DNA of 64,000 nucleotides from Pelomyxa schiedti. Lineage: Eukaryota > Evosea > Pelobiontida > Pelomyxidae. The position numbers and the translations under genes were made by a program. This document shows, piece by piece, positions 22,417 through 33,581 of this stretch. Below the pieces are notes generated by a model. It was not told where the DNA came from. It saw nothing but the letters and a program-made list of their open reading frames with translations, and did not search any database. How positions within the stretch are numbered: position 1 is the stretch's first letter; every line of letters starts with the position of its first letter. Location of the stretch: NCBI GenBank assembly GCA_020536535.1, contig JAHLWZ010000802.1, positions 62,001 through 126,000 on the forward strand, in the 5' to 3' direction.

Positions 22417-23811
22417 ATGGACGGTAAGAAGAAGGCCAAGAAGAAGACAAGCAGCGACGACGACACGAGAGTGCACGTGAGGGTGAGGGTTACGTCGACG
22501 CCGTCGTCCACGTCCTCGCACTCCTCGCGCTCCCACACGCACGCGGCCCCCCCGGCGGCAACAGCAACCACGCCGGCGGCGGCGGCGGCGACGACTACGG
22601 CTACGACAGCGGCGGTGGCAGACACCGGGCAGCAGGAAGGGGCGTCGGCGTCGGCGCGAGGCGGCGCCACAACGGGGGCAGCACCGCCCAGCCGCAGCAA
22701 GAACACCCTGCTGAGCCTCATTTTACACACGCGGCGGCACGCGGACGGGGTGGCGGAGGACGGGGACGGGCACGGGGGGGCCCAGCGCCCGGACCACGAG
22801 CACGACCACAGCCACACGCACACGCACGAGGAGGGGGGGGCAGCGGCGCCGGCCCCCCGTGGCGCCGGGGCAGAAGCGGGGAGGGGGAGGGGGAGGGGCG
22901 CGGCGAGGGACAGGGGGGGCGGCCACGGCCACGGTCACGGCCGCGCACGTGAGCACGAGCACGAGCACCAGCGCCGGCACGGGCACTCACACGGCCACGG
23001 GCACGGGCATGGGCACGGGCACGGAGGCACTGCTCCAGCAGCAAAGACTAAAGGCAAGAGCAAGGGGATGAGGGACGAGTCCTCCGATGACGATTCCGAC
23101 ATGAGCTTGTCTAGTTTGAGTGACTTCGACAGCTGGAGTAGCAGTAGCAGTAGTAGCGGTAGCAGTAGTAGCTCCAGCAGCAAGAAGAAAGGAAAGAAGC
23201 ATAAGGGAAAGCACAAGCACAAAAGCAGTAGCAGCAGTGACAGCAGTAGCGGAAGCAGCAGTTCAAGCAGTAAGAAGAAAAAAAAGGGCAAGAAAGAAAA
23301 GATGTTGAGCAGTAGCTCAAGTTCCAGTAGTAAGAAGAAAAAGAAAGAAGGGAAAAAGCACACTGGACCACCAACAAAAACACCCACCACCAAGCCAGCC
23401 ACAACAACCAAGTCTGACACCACTCCCCCTGTTAAAAAGCACACCAGTACTAAACCCCACAATGCCGAACCACAACCACCCACACAGTCTCAGCAGGACA
23501 TTGCTCCCTCACCGGTCCCAAGACCCTCAACCACAAGTCCCAGTGTTTCAGCCCCGGTAACACCTCCACTGGCTTCTGCTGTCTCGACGGTTTCTGCTGC
23601 TGCTACTACCACTACCACCAGTAGTAGTACAGAAATGGCCGTGGATGAGACGGCATTGTGCTCTGTGTGCCTGGCTTCTCCAAAGACTCACGCTCTCGTT
23701 CCTTGTGGTCACTTGTGCCTGTGCAAAGATTGTGCTCAAAATGAAGCCATGCGAAAGACATGCCCACTGTGTAGAAAGCCTGTGCTCCAAGTTGTTCACA
23801 TTTTCTCTTGA
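22417..23811 (+). CDS. C-terminal RING-finger protein with His- and Ser/Lys-rich repeats
   Basis: A single uninterrupted exon; the in-frame ATG is at 22417 (MDGKKKAKKKTSSDDDT). The last ~50 residues form a C3HC4 RING of the IAP/MUL1/neuralized type: CSVCLASPKTHALVPCGHLC, then CKDC, then CPLCR, ending LQVVHIFS. This is the substrate-independent E3 ubiquitin-ligase core. The preceding ~400 residues are low complexity: an Ala/Thr-rich GC-rich start, a His-Gly run (about 22900–23040, possible metal or acidic-partner binding), and blocks of Ser followed by Lys/Gly (23140–23360) resembling nuclear-speckle proteins. Long open frames on the opposite strand here are mirror images of these repeats. No substrate-binding domain is visible. 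Confidence 0.85.
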   Translation: MDGKKKAKKKTSSDDDTRVHVRVRVTSTPSSTSSHSSRSHTHAAPPAATATTPAAAAATTTATTAAVADTGQQEGASASARGGATTGAAPPSRSKNTLLSLILHTRRHADGVAEDGDGHGGAQRPDHEHDHSHTHTHEEGGAAAPAPRGAGAEAGRGRGRGAARDRGGGHGHGHGRAREHEHEHQRRHGHSHGHGHGHGHGHGGTAPAAKTKGKSKGMRDESSDDDSDMSLSSLSDFDSWSSSSSSSGSSSSSSSKKKGKKHKGKHKHKSSSSSDSSSGSSSSSSKKKKKGKKEKMLSSSSSSSSKKKKKEGKKHTGPPTKTPTTKPATTTKSDTTPPVKKHTSTKPHNAEPQPPTQSQQDIAPSPVPRPSTTSPSVSAPVTPPLASAVSTVSAAATTTTTSSSTEMAVDETALCSVCLASPKTHALVPCGHLCLCKDCAQNEAMRKTCPLCRKPVLQVVHIFS

Positions 23812-24137
23812 TTGAACTGTGGCGGTTTGAATCGACGAAGCCAATTTCCTCCTGTACCCAGCATTCAAAGAATATCGCGTTTCTACGTCCAGTCCTACCC
23901 TCTTGTTATACGCCACGGTGTCCCGACTCTCATCGCCCAGACCGCGGACGAGTTGGGAGAAAGAATAAAGTAATCAACAGACCAGAACGCCAGGGTTCCC
24001 TTTCCCTCCCAGAAGACCATTTTCTCGGAAACCCGATTATTGGTGCTGCAGCGATGGGTGTGGTTCTTGGCAAGAATGAGGCAAAAGTTTGTTTTTTTGT
24101 TTAAAACGGTCTCAGAGAAAAATTGCGAAGGAGGTAG
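23812..24137. other. Convergent intergenic region without a recognised gene
   Basis: It lies between the stop of the RING gene and the stop of the WD40/membrane gene. It presumably contains both 3' untranslated regions and polyadenylation signals; an AATAAAG occurs near 23963 on the plus strand. No convincing coding frame seen. Confidence 0.5.
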
Positions 24138-26590
24138 CTAATAAAGGCAATAGTCATCTGGGTGTTGTAAGTGGCTTGTGGGAGGGGTGTTACCGGGGCT
24201 TACACAGAAAATTCCGGAACTACAAAGTAACACTTGTGAAAGAGGTTCTGAGTACCTGGCAAGCATTGCAAAGGCAATAATAGACATCAAAATGAAAACC
24301 CAAATGTCCTGAATAAATTCGGGAGTTTAATACATGGTCATTTGTAGGTGAGGATAACCATACCAGCCATAAAAGCAAAGGAAATAAAAGGTAGGCAGCA
24401 ACTATGCCAAAAGCAGCAACGCACATACCACAGAGACCAATGTAGAACCTTTAGAAAAGATTTTGTGCAGTCATGGAAGAGGAGCAATAGGAGTCTACCC
24501 TGCTACGTCTCCTAGAGTCATCAGGAACAGTGACACTGTTAGTATGCACACACAAATCCCTATCTGCACCCAGGCAAATATGTCAACTGGGGGAGAGAGT
24601 GGGCTCTGATTGCACTTTGCTTTTGTAACTGGCTTTCGTTTGAAAGGATTTAAGGTGTGCTTGTTGAAATTAGAAGAGGAGGACGAGTGCATAAGCATCA
24701 GGGCTTCGGAATCAGCGGACTTAATATGTTAGTTTCTCTAAGAAACACAGAGAGTAAAGATACAGACAGAATTTCTAGAAACATCATAAAAATTATCATT
24801 CATGAGTTTGGCATTGGAATCGATGTCTTTTTCCAGTATTGCTATGTCACTGCAAGGAAAGTTTAGATAGGTAACAATTGTTTCCGTACTTTTGCAATTC
24901 ATCGCGAACTTGAACAATCACCGTTGCAGGTATGCGGTGATGTTTACCAGCATGATCAACAGCATTAGTTAATCGATCCACGTGGTTTGAAAGACTACAA
25001 AATTTAGGGTGACGACGAAAAAAAAACCGTAGTGCGTACTTCCGTTTGATGGCTTCCATATCCTGAAAAAGAGCTTAGGGTAAAACCTTGGAATTATGTA
25101 AATTTTAGTAAGTAAAATACATCATGTATCCTAGCGTTTCGGCGCTCTAGTTTGTGGACCCGACTCTGTTTGTGGATTAAAGTCTGAAAGTACAAGAACA
25201 ATACAAAAAAGTAATAATCAAGTGAATACTTGAAGATCGACAGGAGACTTCGACTCGATTGAAGACTGAGTTTTTCGTGATATTGAGTCAGGAGTATGCC
25301 TCCTCTCCCAAACAGATAACGTGTTATCACAGGAACCAGTAATTATACGCTGGTCATCTGGAGTTGCACAGCAGCATAAAACCTACGGTAAGGTAAGAGA
25401 AGTCACTCGAAAATGAGCTAACTGGGCCTCTGTGGCCAGATAATGTTACAAGAAGCTCCCCATTTGATGGTCTCCATACACATACAGCTTGGTCAGTAGA
25501 GCCCGAAATAACTAAGGAGCCACCATGGCTGTAACAACAGCATACAACCTAATTTGTCCTTGTGTTGTCTTAAAAAAAAAACCGCGCCACATACTCCTTC
25601 ACTATGGCCAACAAATTTTCGTACTAGAGAACCATCCACCAGATTCCATAAGCACAAAGTCTTGTCTTCTGAAGAAGTTACTACAGTTTTTCCATCAGGA
25701 GAAACAGTGCAACACATGACCTTGGAAGTAGTGGTACACTAAGAGTATAAAAAGTGGACAAAGTACCTCTGCTGTGTGACCCTCCAGTGTTTTGGCTTCC
25801 CCAGTGGATAGATTCCAGACTTTGACAGTTTTGTCTTTTGAAGTTGAAATCACATGTGAGTCGTCTGGGGTTGTGCAACACCAGAAAACCTTTTTTTATT
25901 TTAAGGAATATGACAACTGCTTATCCATTTGTATCTTACAAATGGTGATTACACAAACACACCCAATCAGTGTGCCCCATCAATTTTGTTATCAGTGCGC
26001 CATCCAGTGCATTCCACACACAAACTGTTGAATCGTCACTAGATGATAATATTCTACTACCATCGTGAGTTGTGCAGCAGCACCCAACCTGAAAAGAGGT
26101 GAGAGTTGAAGGGTACAAACCCAGAGGTAACATAATAATGAGTAATACCCTATCTGAGTGCCCACGAAGAATCAGCAGAGTATTTCCTGTTGCCACATCC
26201 CATGTTCTTAGTGTGTTATCCCACGAAGCGGACACAACAGTCCTTCCATCTGGGAAAACACAACAGCCACTAACCTGGGTTCCCAAAATATGAGAATATT
26301 AATACAAAAAGGGGCATAAATACAGGATCAGTGTGCCCTTTTAGTGTCATCAAACAGGTGCCATCCAACAGTCTCCATATTTTGAGAGAGTGGTCCCAAG
26401 AACCAGACACCACCCTACTACAATCAGGAAACACTGCACAGCAATTCACCTGAACATATAAGGATAGGGAAGTGGTAGGGGAAAGTGGGAAACAAATTAA
26501 AAAAGCAAAAAGAGATAAAGCACAGACAGGTTTAGTGTGGCCAGATAACACTAATCCCCGGTGCAATTGCCTCACTGCGAACTCCGCCAT
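24138..26590 (-). CDS. Seven-bladed WD40 protein with coiled-coil linker and C-terminal membrane helices
   Basis: The start is the ATG at 26588–26590 (MAEFAVRQLHRGLVLSGHTK). Successive exons each encode one WD40 blade and begin at nearly the same point: VNCCAVFPDCSRVVSGSWD, VSGCCVFPDGRTVVSASWD, VGCCCTTHDGSRILSSSDD, and four more down to ITGSCDNTLSVWERR, giving seven blades. Downstream exons encode a charged linker (RRNARIHD, then MEAIKRKYALRFFFRRHP), a short coiled-coil-like stretch, then hydrophobic helices: VDIFAWVQIGICVCILTVSL, MCVAAFGIVAAYLLFPLLLW and DIWVFILMSIIAFAML. The reading frame holds through the introns I inferred (about 40–60 nt). A membrane-anchored β-propeller would be an organelle-surface scaffold; no family name is assigned. 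The last exon end (TAG at 24138–24140) is less certain than the rest. Confidence 0.7.
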
Positions 26591-26839
26591 GGCAATAGAT
26601 CACTATCGATCGAACACAACAATTCGAATTCGTAAAAATCAGACGAAAACCCGTGAAAAGAAAACGGTGGAAAATCTCTGCCTTGAGGTGAATCTCTGAG
26701 GCTGGTCTGCACGAAAGAACGCTCCCAATCCTGATCCTGATGCTTTATTGAGGCACTGCACAACCACCAAGTACCAACTTCGGAATGGCCTTAGATGTAA
26801 AACGAAAAAAAAAATTGCGAAATTAACTGCAGGGCTCCG
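26591..26839. promoter_or_regulatory. Bidirectional intergenic region
   Basis: About 250 bp separate two divergent ATGs (WD40/membrane gene and PHD–WD40 gene). Both promoters should lie here. No specific element is recognised. Confidence 0.4.
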
Positions 26840-29800
26840 ATGAGTTCTGGCGATCCGCGGCCTGGTGTGTAGTTTTCCTTGTGGAAGTTTTTATGGGAGG
26901 TTACTCCCTTCGTTGCGGACGCAAAAACAAATCAACTTTTCACTCAGAGAAGCAAGCCTTTCCTCAGACAGCCGCGAGCGTCCCATCATCGTTTTACGGT
27001 CGCTATTGCGACCCGCGAGGTACACGCTACCCTCCTGTAACAGTTTTTCTCGACCGTCCAACTACAATATGCCCGCCTCCTCCCATAACTCTCCCCGGCT
27101 TCAACGATGCCCTGCGGTTCTTAGACCCCGTGCCTCCCTCTACAAATGCCGGCCACACCCAAAACCAACACAATCACGAATCGTGCTTCTCTGCACCTCA
27201 CCAGCCCGAAATTATTTGTCCGGCAATTACTGCTTGTGCTACTGAATCTCGGAATGAGATTGGAATGGAACCTGAGACTGTGACTGTGATTGTGACTGGC
27301 ACTGGCACTGAGACTGAGACTGAGACTAAAGCACCCGTAGAGACTTCTACGAATACTGAACCAGAACAGTCCAGATTGTGTGATGACGTTTCTGCTGTGG
27401 AAGTTGGCTCCAGTAGAATTGCTGGGAATGTGGCTGGATTTGGCGATTGTGGGACTGGAGATTGCAGCATTCCAATGGCACCTAACATTGTTGTGAGGCC
27501 AGGACATGCAAGAACAAGGTGGATTTATGGTCACCATAAGGATGACGATGATTCTGTGCCAACCTACCCAATTAAGAATTGTAGGACTTCTCATGAAAAG
27601 TCTTGTATATGTGAGAGACCATTCCATCAATATGACTGGATGATCGAGTGTGACAAATGTGACAAATGGTGCAAGACTATACTTGACTGGAGGGGTGTGA
27701 GTGAAGCCAAATAAACTCAAATGTGCTCCAGGTTTCACGGTTATTGTATGAATGTGGAAAAAGGCTATCTTGATAGGCCTGGGTTCAAAACTTCCTTCAT
27801 TTGTCCCGAATGTAGTTCTGTCAAGAGAAGCGAGATTCGCTACACTTTTGGTAACTTTTGCCCAAAATCGATGTTTGTAATAGACGCCAATAGAGTGCAT
27901 CGAATTGAAAAAGACATTTGCACCGCATCTGGAGATTGGCTACTTTTTAGTACCTGACTCCATTGACCAGTCCCCTTCTTTTCTAGATTCTGCAGTAGAG
28001 AGATTACCTCCAACAAACTTTTAAACTCGTTTAGGTGTGTGACTGTGGAGGTCGTGATGACGGAAATGAATTAGTGGTCTGCTATGGGTATGTAGTAGGA
28101 TGTCCTCTGTCCTTGTGCTAACATATTTAAGATGTAAGCAATGGTTTCATCCGCACTGCGTGTCATGTGCGGCTTTGGATGCCCTTCTTTCCGGAGACAG
28201 TGCAAGGCACTCAGAAAAATCTCTGGCGTTTTGTTGTTCTCGTTGTTCGCTAAGTCAGGAACCTGTTCTTCTACCTTCTCGTTTTAATCACTTTTCAGCA
28301 TCTCAAAGTGAGCTCTGTCACGCAAGGGATATTACATCGAGAAAATCTTCAAGCTCAAGAAATGTTGTTGTGAAAGCCTGTCTTTCGAATGTATATATTA
28401 ACTGTATAATGTCTTTTGACATGCAATAGAAAGTAACACCAGAAAGTGACAGTTCCGGCAGCTTACCCTGCCTCCCATTACGACCGGTTTCTGTTGTTAA
28501 TGCTCTCTTCTCACAGCAGTTTACTGGGAAGCGGGCTAGGATGACAACCTGCCGTGTTTCAAAGACTTTGAGGTGGGATAACTTCACACCGTATGCCTTC
28601 TATGACATGTCCAGGATTCTCTGCCCAGATGCAAATGAAGTAGAGTACATTTCTTCGTAATTTGCATAATGCATTAACATTTAAACCAGGTGCCACGAGC
28701 TGTAAGGTTCAGACCACAAAGTAGGATACTCGCCATTGGTACAAACGCCGGCACTATTGTATTGACGAATGTACAAGAATGTCCAAGGCCAAATTTAACA
28801 TGCGATCCCCATTGCATATTAACACCTGAAACTCCGGAGTGCCAGTCAATTAGGTTATCCATTGATGTTGTATTTGTAAAATTTAATGGAGCAGAGGTTT
28901 TTCACCCGAGATAGGCTGTCTTGAGTGGACTAGTGACAAGATGGGCTTAATATGTAGTAGTTTGAGGGATTCTACTGTGCAGGTCGTCTTTCTTTTGTTA
29001 AGCCTCTCTTTTACTGGCTCAGATTATTGATCCTAGTGCATCACTTGTTACTGGATTTTACAGTGGGCATTCAGCCTTCGTGAGGTACCAAAGTGTCCAA
29101 TATTGCTTCATTGACCAATTATAAAGGATGGTCCATACACATGCATTACATCCATTTTGTGTGTTGAGCTCTAGTTTTGACAAATCTATTCACTGCTGGG
29201 ATTTCCGTACCAGAGCCGTTCACTCACCCTCCTCTGTCAGTGTTTGGGATTCTGACGGTTCACATTCTTCACAAGTGATTACTATTTGCACCGAATATTA
29301 AAGAGGGAGAGGGTTGCGACTCGCAGTCTAATTTTAAACATAGTGTGCTTTTAAATGCATTGGGCACAAAGGAGGAGTTGTTGGAGCGCATTTCGTTAAT
29401 GGCAATGAAATATATATAGTCTCAGCATCCACAGATGCGACTGTGAGGTTATGGGACTCGCGAAATACCTCAGAACACATTAGTTTGATTGACCTTGGCT
29501 CAAAGTAGTACTTCCTCATTATTCAGCTGTCTTATTCATACCTTCTAATCTTTAGGGTATTGTCATTCGATCAGAGTGTAGATGGAAGTCAAATAGCCTT
29601 GGACAGTCTCCCTGGACAGGTCACGGTACTAGAAATGGAGACACTTTTGCATAGCAAGTCAAATACCGTTTTTCCTATTGCTGTATGTACTGTTATAATG
29701 AGTGACCTTTAAATATTAAACTGGGTCACAGACTCTCCGAGGACACATGAACTCTAAATGGGGAATGGGCCACGTAGTGTATTCCAACGATGGTTCATTA

Positions 29801-31632
29801 GCAGTTTCATCAGAATGTGGAGGAGCTTACATGTGGGATATACCATCAATGAAGCATTCCATATGTCGCATGCACACTTCATGGGTGTGGGATGTGGGAT
29901 GGTCTGATTACGGTGATTTGGCAACTTGCTCAGAGGATAGAGCTGTGGTTGTATCCAATTATTCTGGGTATCTTCCAAAACAGAAATGAGGTAGAATTCA
30001 ATGCATCTAGGACAACAAAGGGTGAATCGAAGCGTGGTGTTGGATCTCATGTCTTAGCCCGATGGGGGGATGGGAAATACTACCACGCCAAAGTAAGGGC
30101 CGAGAACAAAGATAGAACATCACGTGAGGAGCAACCTGCTTTTGTGTAACTCACATTACATCAGGCATCACTTTCCCATTATGGACGGGACCAGATAGTG
30201 AAGCTCAGTATGTAAGCTATATGCTTTACAGGGAGGAGACTATGCCATGTTTTAAACGGCGATCATGCTTAAAGGGTCATTCCCTTGTCCAAGTAGTGCT
30301 CATCAAATTGGATCGGCTTTAACACTCGGGATTTAGGTCGAACCCTATTTACAAGCCTCATTTTTTCAGCCAAGAGAACGCCTGAAAAGTGCCACTCTTG
30401 AAATTCCTGCCTCGGACGATACTTGCCATCAATCCCCCGTGCCATTCAATGAGCCCCCTTCACAGAGGAGGTGCTACCAACGTCCAACAGCAGAGTCAAC
30501 AACACCTGTAAATAAGTGTTCAAGATATAATACTCGCAACAATCCCACACCAGCCAACCACCACACCGCTCGCAAGATAAAGTCAGCACCACACCTCAAG
30601 AAGTACCTGCTCCGGAATTGTAGAAAGAGAAGATTGAACACAAGCCTGTCAGCATTGTCAGACACAAGCTCCCCCGCACCATACGAGTCCCCACCCTCTC
30701 CTCTATCCCATTCACTGCCGTCCATACTGCTCTCACCGGTATCCCCATCCACAACCTCCTCAACACTTTCGTATTCATTCCCTTGTCCCATACTAGACTC
30801 ACCACAGTCCTCACTCAACTCTTCAACTGATGAATGGGAGAGCAGAAGACGCTCTCTCAGTCCTCATTACAGAACAGCCAGGCACAGAACACTCCCTCAC
30901 ACCACCGACCAGCAACAAGCCAGCGAATTCTACCTACCCCCGTTGCAGATTCCTGAGGATACAGAAATCGACCCAAGAGACCAAAACGGCCCAACACCAC
31001 AAAACCCGGACCCACCAACAAGCCCCGCAACTGTAACATACAATACAACCACCCCTACCGCCAACACAAACAACAGCAATGAATTCCAAGCCTCTGAAGA
31101 ATACCTCAGCCCATCACCCCCTCACAACACTGACAGCTCCGCTGGTGGTGCTGACTACGATGATGACTTTGCTGATGTTAATGTGGATAGCAGCACTGAT
31201 GATACTGAAGCTCACAGCAACAGCACAACCACAACTACAATCACAATCACCCTCACACAACAACCACAACAAGAACAACATCAATTCGCGGAACCTGAGC
31301 CGCCCCCACTCTCGCCCAATGGCGCCTCGCGTTCCCCCTCCCCTTCGCTCCCACAATCACGCTCACCGTTACCGTTACCGTCGCCATCACCATCACCCCC
31401 GCAACCATCAGACTCTGAGGTTGATGTTCATGTGGAACTACTTCCTGTCACAGCCGGAATTCCAAAGCACCAACCACATCGACGAAAAGTACCAGTACAT
31501 CAAGAGCAGCAAATGAACGGAACCCGTGTTCACACATCACCCAGCAACGGAACACCGAAAGAGAACCTACCCAGTCCAACTGCCAAAACAAGGAAGCACT
31601 ACAACCTTAGGAGGAAAAGCCATCGAACCTAA
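26840..31632 (+). CDS. PHD–PHD–WD40–Tudor-like chromatin reader
   Basis: The start is either the ATG at 26840, joined through a 35-nt intron to GYSLRCGRKN, or the in-frame ATG at 26893. PHD finger 1 spans two exons: CICERPFHQYDWMIECDKCD, then CMNVEKGYLDR and FICPEC. PHD finger 2 follows (about 28.03–28.25 kb): VCDCGGRDDGNELVVC, then KQWFHPHC and CCSRC. WD40 blades run from about 28.69 to 29.97 kb, including VPRAVRFRPQSRILAIGTN, DATVRLWDSRN and SWVWDVGWSDYGDLATCSED. Next is a Tudor-like segment, VGSHVLARWGDGKYYHAKV (about 30.0–30.1 kb). The terminal exon (30.37–31.63 kb) is Ser/Pro/Thr-rich with basic ends. PHD and Tudor modules read histone tails, so a chromatin role is likely. The splice linking the Tudor segment to the last exon is not secure; the last exon could be a separate gene. 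Confidence 0.7.
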
Positions 31633-31837
31633 AAATGTAGAGAAAAAGATTCCAAGACGTAGGAAGCAACAACAAAACGTGTGAATTGTCAAATTCCCCA
31701 CTTTTTCGGAAGGGAAGAGAGCTTCGCGACCCTGCCTAATTTTATCTCCTGTTTTGCCAGAATACATCACGTTACCAAAACGAAAAGTAAATCAAATTAG
31801 TACATCTAGTGAGCGTTAAGTAATTGAGCTGTGTGTC

Positions 31838-33414
31838 ATGTCGCACCGTGACACAGAGCAGGTACTGCACGGTCACATTGTAGTATTCGTTGTCACTCTG
31901 CGCGACTTGCTCTTTTTTTTTTTTTCTTGTATTTGGCTATGATCAAAAGCGCTGATGTTTTTTTAACCGACGTTCCTCGTGCGCGTGATTACATTTTCTA
32001 ACACCTTTTTTTTTTTTTTTCCCCTTTGCAAGACGGGCGATAATAAAGTAGAGAGTCCGACTCCCACTAATAACACACCACCCGTTCCAGTACCTTCCTC
32101 TGCTGCCTCCATTCACAATCAAATTCAACTCCTCCAAGCCCTGATAGAACTAAACCAACTGCAACAACAGCACCAACACACAACGCCCCAACAACAACCC
32201 CCACTACTTTCACCTCAGCTTTTACAACTTTTGCAATGCCCACTTCCTTCTGCCCCGTTACCTCTCCAGAATGTATTATTACCACCACCAGGGCTCCAGC
32301 CGCCCTTGGAGGACAAAAACACACCAAGGCAAGACTCTCCGCAACAGTTTTCACCTTTGCAGTCTTTACTGCAGCAAACTCAGTTTCCAACTTTTCCGCC
32401 AATTGAGTCCTTATCCCCATTGAGAAATCCCAAGCAAACACGGCAAGATAAGCCTAGGACATTATGCACACAGTCTACTGCCTCACAACTCTCGCCACCA
32501 ATATCAACGTCCACTAGTTTATCAACACCAGCCAGCAAACCTAGTGATGTTGAAGTGGGTGCAATTAATGGGATTGAAGTTGCTTTGTCATCATACAAGA
32601 TTTTCCGACATAAGAAATTCCAAGTCTCCAACCCTTGTAACTGTAAATTCCACTGTAACACTTGCAACAGATGTTGATCAAGATACCTCCTCAAATAAAA
32701 CAAAAGCTACAACTCTCCTGTGATGATATTCTGATCGCTGGTTTAAATGCAAAGTGTTGCAGAGAAGGAACAGATGAAGGAATGCGTTATTGGCTGTTAA
32801 CAAAACACTGATACAAAGTACAGAGGTTGGATGTTGCATGCAATGCTCGCCCCACAGGAAAGTAATTACCGTTGGAGTTTCAGAAAGAGCACCTTTTCGG
32901 AGCAATGTTACCAGCGTGGTGGATAGCTCACCAATGGAAGTGTTTGCATTTGATGACTGCAAGTCGAACTGTTCCTCTTCCAGGTCTTGCCAGCACCATA
33001 TATCCCAATATTCCAAATAACATCCATCAGAGATCACTTGCATACGTCGCTCACACTCGGTGTGGAAATACTCCCTGGCCAAATTCTACACTCAGCACCA
33101 TTTGTGCTGCAGTCTCGTGCGGTTCAGAGTCCAGCATCAAGTAAGTCCCCGTCCCTATATTAACTACTAGTACTCATTTCGCGTAAACTTTACCGTTGGT
33201 TGTCAATAACGAATACCGTGCAGAAAATAAGAGAGCACCAAAGTCGGAAACTACGGCGGCTGCCACAACACCCCAGAAAAGGAAGACCTCAACACCAGCC
33301 CAACAAACGAAAGGCACAAAGCAACCAAGGACATCACCCACACCACTTTCAGGCTCGTTTACTACCACCCCCACCACCTTCACGCCACCACCCCCAGATC
33401 CGAAAAAAAGTTGA
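31838..33414 (+). CDS. Q/P-rich orphan protein with conserved-looking core
   Basis: The proposed start is the ATG at 31838 (MSHRDTEQ), spliced at a clear donor (GTACTG) and a long T-rich acceptor to TGDNKVESPTPTNN. The first half is Gln/Pro/Leu-rich (IQLLQALIELNQLQQQHQ), like transcriptional co-activators. Later exons read as globular: KIFRHKKFQ joined to MLIKIPPQIKQKLQLSCDDI, then VGCCMQCSPHRKVITVGVSE, VDSSPMEVFAFDDCKSN, SLTLGVEILPGQILHSAPFV. The last exon (from about 33223) is basic and Thr/Pro-rich and ends at TGA 33412–33414. No family recognised. The core might be a DNA-binding or metal-binding domain, but that is only an impression. It follows the PHD–WD40 gene head to tail by about 200 bp. 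Confidence 0.5.
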
Positions 33415-33581
33415 ACTTGTGCAAAAAGAAAAAGCAAACTCAACCCCAGGTGATCACGCAGGGGAGTGCTGCCATTCGCTCTCAACAGTTTTTGTTTTTC
33501 TTCTAAGGTGAGAGAACATTTGACTTTTTCGAGTTTGCCTGATTTCCTGATATCCGGCTTTTTTTTCAATCTAGTCATCAA

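Noticed and set aside
22935-23483. Leucine-rich minus-strand frame opposite the RING gene
   Set aside because: It is the reverse complement of Ser/Lys/His repeat codons; leucine runs arise from the repeat and there is no independent start or domain.
32678-33082. Minus-strand 134-codon frame opposite the Q/P-rich orphan
   Set aside because: Plus-strand exons here join in phase with good donors and acceptors; the minus frame lacks a plausible partner exon.
33437-33581. Lysine-rich minus-strand frame between the orphan gene and PIG-Q
   Set aside because: It reads like coding sequence (RLKKKPDIRKSGKLEKVKCS) but is short, isolated between two plus-strand genes and without recognisable partners.
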